Shown here: piece by piece, positions 1 through 12,263 of the stretch
Layout of the letters: every line of letters begins with the position of its first letter
How positions within the stretch are numbered: position 1 is the first letter of the stretch
Origin: Diabrotica undecimpunctata
Lineage: Eukaryota > Arthropoda > Insecta > Coleoptera > Chrysomelidae
NCBI RefSeq assembly: GCF_040954645.1
Contig: NC_092807.1
Location: forward strand, 29,133,054-29,197,053
DNA length: 64,000 nucleotides
Direction: 5' to 3'
Program-made: the position numbers and the translations under genes
Notes under the pieces: generated by a model
Told to the model about the DNA's origin: nothing
The model's database searches: none
What the model saw: only the letters and a program-made list of their open reading frames with translations

Positions 1-3000
1 TTTCAAACAAAATATACACTTTTAATTTTCTCGAAATTTTCAGCGAATACATACCTACAAGTGGAAATCTTTCTCATGAACAGTTAGATGTAGAAAAATT
101 CTGAGCATGGCAGAAGAACGAGCAGCAAATTTTATGTAGGAAATGTCCATTCGCTTGACTCTCGGACCAAAATTGACGCCAATATAGCCAATTAACGAAA
201 TTTGATAAAAATTCAAAGGTCTACAGTTTTCTCGATTTTCGGCAAAACGGTGCCTAATTTCCAGCCACTTGTTTAGATTTTTTTAATCTGCAAGTCACCC
301 TTAATCGAAATAATTCAAATTCCAAACAAAATATACACTTTTAATTTTCACGAAATTTTCAGCAAATACAGACATCCAAGTGGAAATTTTTCTCACGAAC
401 CGTTAAATGTAGGAAAATTCTGAGTATGGCAGAAGAACGAGCGGCCAGTTTTATGTAGGAAATGTGTATTCGCTTGACTCTCGGACCAAAGTTGACGCCA
501 ATATAGACGATTAACCAAATTTGATAAAAATCTAATGGTCTACAGTTTTTTCGATTTTCCGCCAAAACGGTGCTAAATTTCTAGCAACATGTTAATTTAT
601 TTTTAAACAGCAAGTCACCATTAATCGAAATAATTCAAATTTCAAACAAAATATACACTTTTAATTTTCACGAAATTTTCAGCAAATACAGACATCCAAG
701 TGGAAATTTTTCTCACGAACCGTTAAATGTAGGAAAATTCTGAGTATGGCAGAAGAACGAGCGGCCAGTTTTATGTAGGACATGTGTATTCGCTTGACTC
801 TCGGACCAAAGTTGACGCCAATATAGACGATTAACCAAATTTGATAAAAATTAAAGGGTACCCCCTAGGAAAATTTTTTCCAAATTTTCCAAAAAAAAAA
901 TTTTTGTTTAATGTTTTGGTACATGCACTTGGTCCAGCTTATTCTAAACATGTGTTTTTTTCTGATCCCTTAACCCCAGTTTGCCGGAAAAGAAGAAAAA
1001 TCGAATTAAAAAATCTACAGTTTTTTCGATTTTCCGGCAAAACGGAGCAGAATTTTTAGCCGCATGTTTAAATTTTTTTAATCAGCAAGTCACCCTTAAT
1101 CAAAATAATTCAAATTTCAAACAAAATATACACTATTAATTTTCTCGAAATTTTCAGCGAATAGATACATCCAAGTGGAAATTTTTCTCACGAACAGTTA
1201 GATCTAGGAAAATTCTGAGTATGGCAGAAGAACGAGCGGCAAATTTTATATAGGAAATGTCTATTCGCTTGAGTCTCTGACCATAATTGACGCCAACATA
1301 GCCGATTAACGAAATTTGATAAAATCTAATGGTCTACAGTTTTTTCGATTTTCCGCCAAAACGGTACTAAATTTCTAGCAACATGTTAATTTCTTTTTAA
1401 ACGGCAAGTCACCCTTAATCGAAATAATTCAAATTTCAAACAAAATATACACTTTTAATTTTCTCGAAATTTTCAGCGAATAGATACATCCAAGTGGAAA
1501 TTTTTCTCACGAACAGTTCGATGTAGGAAAATTCTCCGTATGGCAGAAGAACGAGCGGCTCGTTTTATGTAAGAAATGTGTATCGCTTGACACTCGGACC
1601 AAAATTGACGCCAATATAGCTGATTAACGAAATTTGATAAAAATCCAATGTTCTACAGTTTTTTCGATTTTCGGCAAAACGGTGCATAATTTCTGGACAC
1701 GTGTTTAGATTTTTTAATCAGCAAGTCACCCTTAATCGAAATAATTCAAATTTTAAACAAAATATACACTTTTAATTTTCTCGAAATTTTCAGCGAATAC
1801 ATACATCCAAGTGGAAATTTTTCTCACGAACAGTTATATGTAGAAAAATTCTGAGCATGGCAGAAGAACGAGCAGCAAATTTTATGTAGGACATGTCCCT
1901 TCGCTTGACTCTCGGACCAAAATTGACGCCAATATAGCCGATTAACGAAATTTGATAAAAATCCAAGGGCACCCCCTTGGAAAAATTTTTCCAAATTTTC
2001 CAAAGAAAAATTTTTGTTTAATATTCTGGTACATGCACTTGGTCCATCTTATTCCAAACATGTGTTTTTTTCTGATCCCTTAACCCCAGTTTGCCGAAAA
2101 AGAGGAAAAATCGAAATAAAAAATCTACAGTTTTTTCGATTTCCGGCAAAACCTTGAGAATTTTTAGCCGCATGTTTAGATTTTTTTAATCAGCACGTCA
2201 CCCTTAATCGAAATAATTTAAATTTCAAACAAAATATACACTTCTAATTTTCTCGAAATTTTCAGCAAATACAGACATCCAAGTGGAAATTTTTCTCACG
2301 AACCGTTAAATGTAGAAAAATTCTGAGTATGGCAGAAGAACAAGCGGCCAATTTTATGTAGGAAATATCCATTCGCTTGACTCTCGGACCAAAATTGACG
2401 CCAATATAGCCGATTTGATAAAAATCCAATCGTCTACAGTTTTTTCGATTTTTCGGCAAAACGGTGCATAATTTCTTGCCACGTGTTTAGATTTTTTAAT
2501 CAGCAAGTCACCCTTAATCGAAATAATTCAAATTTTAAACAAAATATACACATTTAATTTTCTCGAAATTTTCAGCGAATACATACATCCAAGTTGAAAT
2601 TTTCTCACGAACAGTTAGATGAAGGAAAATTCTAAGTATGACAGAAGAACTAGCGGCCAATTTTATGTAGGAAATATTCATTCGCTTGACTTTCGGACCA
2701 AAATTGACGACAATATAGCCGATTAACGAATTTAATAAAAATTTAATGGTCTACAGTTTTTTCGATTTTCCGCCAAAACGGTGCGTAATTTCTAGCTACG
2801 TATTTAGATTTTTTTAATCAGCAAGTCACCCTTAATCGAAATAATTCAATTTCAAACAAAATATACACTTTAATTTTCTCGAAATTTTCAGCGAATATAG
2901 ACATTCAAGGGGAAATTTTTCTCACGAACAGTTAGATGTAGGAAAATCTGAGTATGTCAGAAGAACGAGCGGCTAATTTTATGTAGGAAATATCCATTTG

Positions 3001-6000
3001 CTTAACTTTCGGACCAAAATTGACGACAATATAGCCGATTAAAGAAATTTAATAAAAATCTAATGGTCTACAGTTTTTTCGATTTTCCGCCAAAACAATG
3101 CGTAATTTCTAGCTACTTATTTAGATTTTTTTAATCAGCAAGTCACCCTTAATCGAAATAATTCAAATTTTAAACAAAATATACACTTTTAATTTTCTCG
3201 AAATTTCAGCGAATACATACATCCAAGTGGAAATTTTTCTCACGAACAGTTAGATGAAGGAAAATTCAAAGTATGGCAGAAGAACTAGCGGCCAATTTTA
3301 TGTAGGAAATATCCATTCGCTTGACTTTCGGACCAAAATTGACGACATATAGCCGATTAAAGAAATTTAATAAAAATCCAATGGTCTACAGTTTTTTCGA
3401 TTTTCCGCCAAAACGGTGCAGAATTTTTAGCGCGCACGTTTAGATTTTTTAATCAGCAAGTCACCCTTAATCGAAATAATTCAAATTTCAAACAAAATAT
3501 ACACTTTTTATTTTCACGAAATTTTCAGCAATTACAGACATCCAAGTAGAAATTTTTTTCACGAACCGTTAAATGTAGGAAAATTCTGAGTATGTCAGAA
3601 GAACGAGCGGCCAGTTTAATGTAGGAAATGTGTATTCACTTGACTCTCGGACCAAAATTGACGCCCATATAGCCGATTAACCAAATTTAATTAAAATCCA
3701 ATGGTACCCCCTTGGAAAAATTTTTCCAAATTTTCCAAAAAAAAATTTTTGTTTAATGTTTTGGTACATGCACTTGGTCCATCTTATTTGAAAAATGTGT
3801 TTTTTTCTGATCCTTTAACCCCAGTTTGCCGGAAAAGAGGAAAAATCGAATTAAAAAATCTACAGTTTTTTCGATTTTCCGGAAAAACGGTGCAGAATTT
3901 TTGGCCGCATATTTAGATTTTTTTAATCAGCAAGTCACCCTTAAACGAAATAATTCAAATTTCAATCAAAATATACACTTTTAATTTTCACGAAATTTTC
4001 AGCAATTTCAGCAATTTTCATCCAAGTAGAAATTTTTTTCACGAATCGTTAAATGTAGGAAAATTCTGAGTATGGCAGAAGAACGAGCGGCCAGTTTAAT
4101 TTAGGAAATGTGTATTCGCTTGACTCTCGGACCAAAATTGACGCCCATATAGCCGATTAACCAAATTTAATAAAAATCCAAGGGTACCCCCTTGGAAAAA
4201 TTTTTCCAAATTTTCCAAAAAAAAAAATTTTTGTTTAATGTTTTGGTACATGCACTTTGTCCATCTTATTCCAAACATGTGTTTTTTTCTGATCCTTTAA
4301 CCCCAGTTTGCCGGAAAAGAAGAAAAATCGAATTAAAAAATCTACAGTTTTTTCGATTTTCCGGCAAAACGGTGCAGAATTTTTAGCCGCACGTTTAGAT
4401 TTTTTTAATCAGCAAGTCACCCTTAATCGAAATAATTCAAATTTCAAACAAAATATACACTTTTTATTTTCACGAAATTTTCAGCAATTACAGACATCCA
4501 AGTGGAAATTTTTTTCACGAACCGTTAAATGTAAGAAAATTCTGAGTATGGCAGAAGAACGAGAGGTCAATTTTATGTAGGAAATGTGTATTCTCTTGAC
4601 TCTCGGACCAAAATTGACGACAACATAGCCAATTAACGAAATTTATTAAAAAATCTAATGGTCTACAGTTTTTTCGATTTTCCGCCAAAACGGTGCTAAA
4701 TTTCTAGCCACATGTTAATTTCTTTTTAAACAGCAAGTCACCCTTAATCGAAATAATTCGAATTTCAAACAAAATATACACTTTTAATTTTCTCGAAATT
4801 TTCAGCGAATAGATACATTCAAGTGGAAATGTTTCTCACGAACAGTTCGATATAGGAAAATTCTGAGTATGGCAGAAGAACGAGCGGCCAATTTTATATA
4901 GGAAATGTCTATTCGCTTGACTCTTTGACCAAAATTGACGACAACAAAGCCGATTAACGAAATTTGATAAAAATCTAATGGTCTACAGTTTTTTCGATTT
5001 TCCGACAAAACGGTGCTAAATTTCTAGCCACATGTTAATTTCTTTTTAATCAGCAAGTCACCCTTAATCGAAATAATTCAAATTCCAAACAAAATATACA
5101 CTTTTTATTTTCACGAAATTTTCAGCAATTACAGACATCCAAGTGGAAATTTTTTTCACGAACCGTTAAATGTAAGAAAATTCTGAGTATGGCAGAAGAA
5201 CGAGAGGTCAATTTTATGTAGGAAATGTGTATTCTCTTGACTCTCGGACCAAAATTGACGACAACATAGCCAATTAACGAAATTTATTAAAAAATCTAAT
5301 GGTCTACAGTTTTTTCGATTTTCCGCCAAAACGGTGCTAAATTTCTAGCCACATGTTAATTTCTTTTTAAACAGCAAGTCACCCTTAATCGAAATAATTC
5401 GAATTTCAGACAAAATATACACTTTTAATTTTCTCGAAATTTTCAGCGAATAGATACATTCAAGTGGAAATGTTTCTCACGAACAGTTCGATATAGGAAA
5501 ATTCTGAGTATGGCAGAAGAACGAGCGGCCAATTTTATATAGGAAATGCCTATTCGCTTGACTCTTTGACCAAAATTGACGACAACAAAGCCGATTAACG
5601 AAATTTGATAAAAATCTAATGGTCTACAGTTTTTTCGATTTTCCGACAAAACGGTGCTAAATTTCTAGCCACATGTTAATTTCTTTTTAATCAGCAAGTC
5701 ACCCTTAATCGAAATAATTCAAATTCCAAACAAAATATACACTTTTAATTTTCACGAAATTTTCAGCAAATACAGACATCCAAGTGGAAATTTTTCACGA
5801 ATCGTTAAATGTAGGAAAATTCTGAGTATGGCAGAAGAACGAGCGGCCAGTTTAATTTAGGAAATGTGTATTCGCTTGACTCTCGGACCAAAATTGACGC
5901 CCATATAGCCGATTAACCAAATTTAATAAAAATCCAAGGGTACCCCCTTGGAAAAATTTTTCCAAATTTTCCAAAAAAAAAAATTTTTGTTTAATGTTTT

Positions 6001-6219
6001 GGTACATGCACTTTGTCCATCTTATTTCAAACATGTGTTTTTTTCTGATCCTTTAACCCCAGTTTGCCGGAAAAGAAGAAAAATCGAATTAAAAAATCTA
6101 CAGTTTTTTCGATTTTCCGGCAAAACGGTGCAGAATTTTTAGCCGCACGTTTAGATTTTTTTAATCAGCAAGTCACCCTTAATCGAAATAATTCAAATTT
6201 CAAACAAAATATACACTTT
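1..6219. repeat. Satellite array with short (~320 bp) and long (~475 bp) monomers
   Basis: The whole stretch is head-to-tail copies of one unit. The anchor CAAGTCACCC recurs at about 291, 611, 1086, 1405, 1722, 2194, 2504, 2822, 3139, 3457, 3931, 4413, 4734, 5054, 5375, 5695 and 6169. Eleven intervals are 310-321 bp and five are 472-482 bp. Long units carry an extra block of about 157 bp at 856-1012, 1967-2122, 3702-3859, 4182-4341 and 5938-6096, always between the AAAAATC and CTACAGTTTT segments. Open frames of 60-90 residues recur on both strands at matching monomer positions and are by-products of the repeat. The left end lies outside the window; the right end is cut at about 6219 by LINE sequence. 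Confidence 0.95.
4413..5694. repeat. Higher-order duplication of a satellite dimer
   Basis: Two successive blocks of about 641 bp, 4413-5053 and 5054-5694, each made of two short monomers, are nearly identical to each other and differ more from the other monomers. They are flanked by two similar long monomers (3931-4412 and 5695-6168). This is local higher-order structure produced by unequal exchange or amplification of a dimer. Confidence 0.85.
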
Positions 6220-7038
6220 TTGTAGTGTAGAATTTTTCAATGGCCTCGCTTATTTCCTTTCTGTCTCGGACGGTGACGTTTTTCTCATTTTTTATTTCTA
6301 TGATTTTTCTTGTGCCGTTTGAGTTTTTTGCTTTGAGTACTTTCATATTGCAGTTATCTTGTATTATATTTTTTATTAGATTGTTAGTATAGCTTCTATG
6401 ATCGTTCCTAATTTCTTTCTTCACGTTTTTGTTTAAACTTTTGAAGCTGTCCGAAGTTCGATCTGTTCTGTTTCGTCTTTCTTTTAGTAATTTAATTGTA
6501 TTAGGTTGAAGTTTAGATGTTTTGGCTGTTTTCGTGTTTGAGCATATTTTCTTAACCGATGTTGTTACCGTTACTTTTATTTTATTGGCTAGTCCGTTTA
6601 TATCCATTTGTCTCAGTGTCTCTACTGATTTTAGTCTTGTGCTTAGCTCTTTTTGGTATTCCGTTTGTTTTTGAAATAGGACATCGGTGGTTGGGTATCG
6701 TTCTCGTTTAATAAGTTTGTTTCGTTCTACTCTCGTCTGTATTTTAATATTCGCTCTAACCAATCTATGGTCACTTCCGGTATAGAATTTGTTTAGTACT
6801 GTCACGTCGGTGCATATGTTTTTGTTATTGGAGAGTATATAGTCTATTTCGTTCTTGGTTTTCTTGTCTGGGCTGATCCATGTCCATTTACGTTGTTTAG
6901 ATTTTTTAAAGAAAGTGTTGAGACAAAATAAATTTTCGTTGTTTAAGTAGTTGTACAACATCTCACCCCTTTCGTTCCTGTTGTCCAGCCCAAAGCGACC
7001 GATATATTGTGTGTCGTCCTCTTCTTTTGTTCCAATTT
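6220..7038 (-). pseudogene. RTE-like LINE fragment, endonuclease C-terminus
   Basis: The minus strand encodes the C-terminal half of an apurinic-type endonuclease followed by the linker toward reverse transcriptase. Visible motifs are GRFGLDNRNERG, then WTWISPDKKTKNEIDYIL, then SDHRLVRANI, the typical endonuclease end with the Ser-Asp-His motif. A basic linker of about 150 residues follows. The 5' side stops where a TA microsatellite starts, and the 3' side stops in the satellite array, so reverse transcriptase is absent. The frame can be read through the microsatellite as an Ile-Tyr run, but that part is not protein coding. This is a LINE remnant, not a host gene, although homologues are often mislabelled craniofacial development protein 2-like. 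Confidence 0.85.
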
Positions 7039-7039
7039 T

Positions 7040-7041
<2 letters not shown>

Positions 7042-7115
<74 letters not shown>
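7042..7115. repeat. TA dinucleotide microsatellite
   Basis: About 37 TA units in a row. It marks the 5' break of the RTE fragment to its left. Elsewhere in this window TA runs are retroposon tails, so this one may have the same origin. Confidence 0.97.
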
Positions 7116-7116
<1 letters not shown>

Positions 7117-8734
7117 TTATTACGTCTGTTGTAATACAATACAAGTATTTTATTTCGTCACGCCTTTTATTAGGCGTATTACATCGTCACATATATTCAC
7201 GCAGTCCCTAGAGACAAAGTCACTAATTAGATGAGATAAATTTTGATGAATGGAACGTGGAATTAGCTTAATATTCAATTTTGTTACAAATATTTTAGTG
7301 CGATTAAAGACAAGACGTCAGTTGACAATGCCACGTTAAATTCTAGCAAACGTGAGGCGTGTATCAAGAGAATTCCTTGAGCGTCGCTGCGATATCCGTT
7401 TTCAATTAGGCTAAAAGTTGTAGATAAGATAAGGAACCCCTAAAGTGGTTTGGCACATTAGAAAATTATATATATGTTGTCAGGGCAATTGCCTTAATTG
7501 CTACACCTAATCTTCTTACTTCGAGAAATGCCAAAATGTGTCAATAAATTTAGTATTACTATAATTAGCAGGTTCTAAGAAAAAGGCTTTGTTAATTAAT
7601 CTTATCCTAGTATTTGTTATGTAGAATAATCACTATAAATGAACACATGCTATATGGATATTGAATTTCAACGAAAAAATAAACGAAAATTAAGTTTTCT
7701 AAATTAGAAAAAAGATGGTATAGTAGCTGGTACAGTAGACTAGTGCGAGGCTTTATACTAAAATTTATAGTATATGCCATAGAATTTTATTATTTAATAT
7801 TTATATTTGAAACAAATTATATTATATTAAGTTAATTCAATAAATTGTGTTGGCTCCTAACGCCACCTGCTAACGTATTAACAAAGCCTACGATGTTTAC
7901 TTCTGACAGACCCGTCAAATTCAGACGAAATATTAAATAATAATAAAATATAAATAAATATTATTTCATATTAAATTTAATTATTATATTAGAGATTCTT
8001 ACTGTGTTTGAACGTTTAAAGGTCGTTCTGTATGCTGAGAATCGTTAGTTTAGTTTTAAAGTGAATATTTGGATTAAAAATTAACTAAATTTTGGACATT
8101 TAAACATAAAGGTATTAAAAAACTGCTGTTTACTCTTGTTTACGAGTAGCCGTAAAGGTATTATGTAAAATCTGACTATAATTGTTGTATTGGAGTGTTA
8201 ATTTTGTTTATCTTTAAGCCTTTTTTGTTCTCATTAGTGAATTACTAATACATTTAAAGTCACCTTTCGCTTTACGCCAGTTTTATAGGCAACCAGTAAT
8301 ACGAAATGGTGTGTTGTTATAATCTACATATTTTTTAATAATTACAACAATTGTGGATAATTCTAAACCTACTGCTTCTGACTACAAGGTCAACAGAATT
8401 GTACAAACCAATTCAACTGTAAAAAAATCAATAATTTTAACAAATGACGGTGAAATTAATACACCTACAACTTCTTATGTTGCTGCAGCTAAAACAAGAC
8501 TTAACCCATTTGAGGCCACCGGCCTTTTAAAAGACCTCGCTACAAAGCTACCTATAATTTAATTATTTTGCTAGTTATTAAGAGATGGCGTGCTGTTTCG
8601 TGTAACAATAAGCCATTTTATTAACAAAATTTCACAATAATTGTTTTGTAAATCTGGTATTTTCTGCAGAATTTTTGAGGTTACCTGAAAGACTGTTTAT
8701 AGTTTCCAAACATGACTGAGAGAAGGTGAGTAAA
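7116..8734. other. Gene-poor AT-rich stretch
   Basis: I see no recognisable coding domain here. A 69-codon open frame at 8353-8562 (no ATG start, low-complexity polar product) resembles nothing I know and is not supported as a gene. The 7780-8000 part is strongly AT-rich. Confidence 0.5.
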
Positions 8735-9742
8735 ATATATTGTTTAGATCCCTTAATGTCAAAGATTTAGCACCACAAGAAGAACACCACAGCTTGGATG
8801 AGTCAATGGTTCCGTATTATAGAAAACATGGATCCAAGCAGTTTGTCTGTGGTAAACCTATCAGATGGGGATTTAAGTTTTGGATGGGGACTACTAGGCT
8901 AGGTTATGTGGAGTGGTTTGATCCATATCAGGGATCTTCATCCACTATTCAAGATAAATATAAACTTTTTGGTTTGGGACCTAGTGTTGTCTTACAATTT
9001 GTTGATGCCCTAGAAGTCAAGGCTTTTAAATTACCCTAACTATTTTACCACGTTGCTGCTTTTGGAAGAACTTACGTCAAGGGGATGTAAAGGAACAAGT
9101 ACGAGAAAATCGTCTAGGTAAAGATTGTGATATTGAGGGTTCAGACACACTGAAAAAGAAATAAAGGGGTTCGCTTGACTACTGCACGGCAAAGAAAAGT
9201 GAAATAGTAATTTGAAAATAGAGTGACAATAATGTTATTTCCAGAATATTAAATCACAATCAGATATATCCAACAAAGCAAGTATAACGTTAATCTCAAA
9301 AAGAAAAAAAGGTGCTTGTTAATCAACCTAATATTATAAAACAGTATAATGAAAACATCGGTGGCGTCGATCGGACAGATGAAAATATCAGCTATCCGTG
9401 GTAAGAAATGGTATTTTACCATAATAAGCAACATAGTGAATCTAGCAGAACAAAATGCCTGGCAACTCCATAGAATTAGTGGTCGCACAATTACAGTAAG
9501 GATTCTTGAATCCCTACTGTAAAAACTCCCTACTCTTAAAAATACAAAAAAAAGACCCAGCAAATCTTCGCATTCAGCCAATTTGCATAGTCATTCAAAA
9601 TACGATCGGATGAACCACCTTATTGCCTAAGGACACTCAAACTCGTTGTACTGTTTGCCACAAAAAATGTAATTTTTGCTGCAATAAATGTAATGTAGCA
9701 CTATATCCAAAACAATGTTTTTATAAATATCATACAAACTAA
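8735..9742 (+). pseudogene. Broken piggyBac-type transposase
   Basis: Three blocks on the same strand follow piggyBac transposase order. Block one, 8740-9039, reads LDESMVPYYRKHGSKQF, then RWGFKFW, matching the segment around a catalytic Asp in PGBD-like proteins. Block two, about 9355-9480, reads IGGVDRTDENIS, then RGKKWYFTIISNIVNLAEQN and AWQLHR, with a frameshift inside. Block three, about 9650-9742, reads CTVCHKKCNFCC then NKCNVALYPKQCF and ends in TAA; this is the C-terminal cysteine-rich domain. The region between blocks has several stops and shifts, and the N-terminal domain is not seen. The element is dead. No terminal repeats with TTAA were recognised around it. Confidence 0.88.
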
Positions 9743-10090
9743 ATATATAAGATTTTTTTTATTTTAATTTGTTGAAATAATTAGAATAAAAAACTTTGTT
9801 TTAAAATTTTGGCACTTTTAATTATTTGTTATTCACAATCATTGATTATGCTACCGGACACCCTTGTTTGAAAAATATATCGTATTTTTTGCAAAATTTC
9901 TTTTATACTTTACTTCTGTCAACCTTAATAAGCCTTAAAATTAAATATCTCATCAATATAAGAGAATAAAAGTTTCGGCTTTAAATCTGTTAAACCTATT
10001 TTTCCAAAAAAATAACAAGCAATTATCATTTATATATTCTTATCCTAATCTTGTATTACTGGACTATGTTAAAGCAATTACAAATATCAT
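9743..10090. other. Spacer, nothing recognised
   Basis: AT-rich sequence between the piggyBac remnant and the I-like LINE ORF1; no coding or structural signal seen. Confidence 0.5.
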
Positions 10091-10094
10091 TAAT

Positions 10095-10214
10095 CCAAAA
10101 AATGTTTGTTTTGCATCGAAAATCTCAAGAGTGTGTATCTACTTATCAAGAACCGAGCTTGTAGACCAGCTTATCTTCGAACATTCCACTGTAACTGTAA
10201 GTTCCGTTGAGCTG

Positions 10215-10284
<70 letters not shown>

Positions 10285-11150
10285 CGGTATTTAGACGTTC
10301 CACGCCCTTCCGGTAGGGATCTATGGAGGAGTATCACCTAGCCGCAAGCCCTTATCTCTTGCCGTACTGCTCCACCATAGGCCGATCAGATACCAGCATA
10401 TTCTAGACTAAGCCGCAGATTCATTTTTTAGAATTTTAAACTACTGCGTTTAAGAACTGAGTTTAAGAAGAGTAATTTCCCCAGCTAAGAGAATATTGAT
10501 ATTAAATGTCTGTTCATCCATACCTAATTAGGTCATGGAACAGGCACTCAAGATTTCGGACTTCATATGGTGTCGCCTATATCATTATTAAAGGCAGATA
10601 TCTCAGGAGATGATTACTCGCCTATTATGAGTTTCAGACGTCAAGTCTACGTTACTCCAGATACTGAGAACTACAAGCTTTAAACGTCACTTTTAATACT
10701 GTACGAGAATGTCGCATATAGAATATTCTTGTGCAGAGATCGTACGAAGTGTTTCTTTTGTAAACAGCTTGGGCATAGAGAAAACAAATGTCCTAACACA
10801 AACACACAATCAACCTCATTTTCGCGATTAAAGAATCGCAAACAACTGCATTATTACTAGCACCAGGTTACAAAAGACTGCATTCATCAACTAATAAATC
10901 AAATTTTTAGAGAGAGCACTCCTCTTGTACTGGTAATAAACCAAAATTGAAAAAAAAAACCTAGGATGCAGTCAACAAAGGAAGCTATTCTATCAGACAA
11001 TACAAGGAAAATTATACAAAATCTCTAATATAAATCCGAATTTTTTGGCTTAGACTTATTGTCATACAGCCAGACGCAAAAGGAATAAGAGAGTATCCAT
11101 TATTATAATTTACCTAAATACCCTATCAAAATAGAAGATTACATCGATAT
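10095..11150 (+). pseudogene. I/jockey-like LINE ORF1 (gag-like) remnant
   Basis: A gag-like ORF1 can be followed in pieces. The N-terminal part before 10220 reads CIYLSRTELVDQLIFEH and SSVELS. It resumes at about 10457 with LRRVISPAKRILI, then DDYSPIMSFRRQVYV, then YRIFLCRDRTK. A CCHC zinc knuckle, CFFCKQLGHRENKC, lies at about 10750-10791. A proline-rich APGYKRLHSS segment follows, as in related beetle LINE ORF1 proteins. ORF1 products of this type bind the element RNA. The frame is interrupted by a retroposon at 10221-10456 and by several stops. ORF2 of this copy was not found downstream, where an antisense LINE takes over at about 11290. Confidence 0.75.
10221..10456 (-). mobile_element. 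TA-tailed retroposon inserted in LINE ORF1, 9 bp TSD
   Basis: The 236 bp insert is flanked by CTGAGTTTA at 10212-10220 and 10457-10465. Removing the insert and one copy joins the reading frame exactly (SSVELS to LRRVISPAKR). The left end of the insert is a TA run (10219-10282), so in minus orientation it is a 3' TA tail behind about 174 bp of moderately GC-rich sequence. That body could be the 3' end of an RTE-type LINE or a SINE; no coding domain is visible. Confidence 0.8.
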
Positions 11151-11289
11151 TAGGAGAACAGGGACACACTCTTCTCGCCTAGGGACCTATCAAGGCATTG
11201 ACTTATATAAGTATATAAGACACAACAACACTATGTCACGGAGAGGAGGAAGTTATACAAATTATTTAAAACAAATGTAACAAGATTAA

Positions 11290-12248
11290 CTAAAAATTTT
11301 TTAGAAAATTATAATAATAATTTGCTGTCTTTTAAAAATTTAATTGAGTTGTAAACATCTACAGAGCCAAGTGATAATAAATATAGTATGTTCCATGGAG
11401 CTGGTATTTTATATTTTAATAAATCATTTATAAGTTTTGATGAGTAGACTGTATTTTTAGAACAACCAAAAAAAGTATGATTTAAATTACTTTCCTTTCC
11501 ACAATGCTCACATTTGTTATCATCCAAAACCTGTATTTTAAATAAGTGTTTTGGATAGCATGCGTGCCCGAATCGTATTCTAATAATGGAAGTTATGTGC
11601 CTCCTGGAAGCTCTACAAGACTTGTACCAAGGAAATTTGGAAATATCTGGCTAAATTAACGAGTATCTTTTTTGATTCACAAAAGAGTATTCCTTCCACT
11701 GGTAGCTCCAATCTCGAAGCAATGTTGACTTGCAAGAAATAATACTATCAGAAAGCGTTACTACAGAAAAAATGTACATTGATTACTTTGGTTAAAAGAG
11801 TTTGAATAATATGTTTAATTCTATAAATGTATGGGCAGTATTGTAAGTTTGGTGGTACATATTTACCAATAGGTTTTAACATTGCTAAGCAGTCGGACAA
11901 AATTATATTACGGGCAAAATCAATTTTAGCTACATATAATAGAGCTTCATATATTATAATAGCCTCTGGCGTAATAAAAAAAGAGCATCCGGTTCCATCT
12001 GGGGATTTAGACGCATCTGTATATAGAGCTACTGCCTCTTTGTAATTACTCGTTATAGATAGAACAATATTTTTATTTAAATATATGTTCTTACTATAAT
12101 TTGGTACATTAATATCTGTATGTAAAAAGAAAGAAGAGTAGTTTTTAAATATGTAGTTTGTTCTATCTATATTTTTTAAAAGTGCTATATTTTGATTACC
12201 GATTCGCAAAGTAAGGGGGATTTCTTTTTTTGCCAATATTTCTTTGTC
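11290..12248 (-). pseudogene. I/jockey-like LINE ORF2, RNase H and C-terminus
   Basis: The 3' half of an ORF2 on the minus strand. At 12236-11748 an RNase H-like domain shows VALYTDASKSPDGTGCSFF, with the first catalytic Asp in YTDAS, then NIILSDCLAML with a second Asp. Further on, RIRFGHACYPKHLFKIQ leads into a zinc-binding end, CEHCGKESNLNHTFFGC (11309-11527). This is the usual C-terminus of I/jockey-type ORF2. Several frameshifts separate the blocks. The upstream part of the same LINE continues beyond an inserted RTE element at 14599-15171. Confidence 0.85.
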
Positions 12249-12263
12249 AGGTCATGGCAATAT
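12249..12263. repeat. Target-site duplication, left copy
   Basis: AGGTCATGGCAATAT, identical to 14584-14598 and bounding the RTE-like insertion. Confidence 0.9.

Noticed and set aside
841..6142. Many 60-90 codon frames on both strands in the first 6 kb
   Set aside because: They recur at fixed positions of the satellite monomer and its long variant, with no recognisable domain; they are repeat artefacts.
1..6219. Regularly spaced repeats considered as a CRISPR array
   Set aside because: Units are over 300 bp with no unique spacers, in eukaryotic DNA; this is satellite.
6951..7234. Frames rich in Ile-Tyr across the TA run (also at 10131, 16880, 18300)
   Set aside because: Translation of TA microsatellites; the flanking residues belong to unrelated sequence.
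8353..8562. 69-codon frame of polar residues
   Set aside because: No ATG, no similarity I recognise, no supporting context.
9249..9581. 110-codon minus-strand frame
   Set aside because: It overlaps the piggyBac remnant in antisense and has no domain; a shadow frame.
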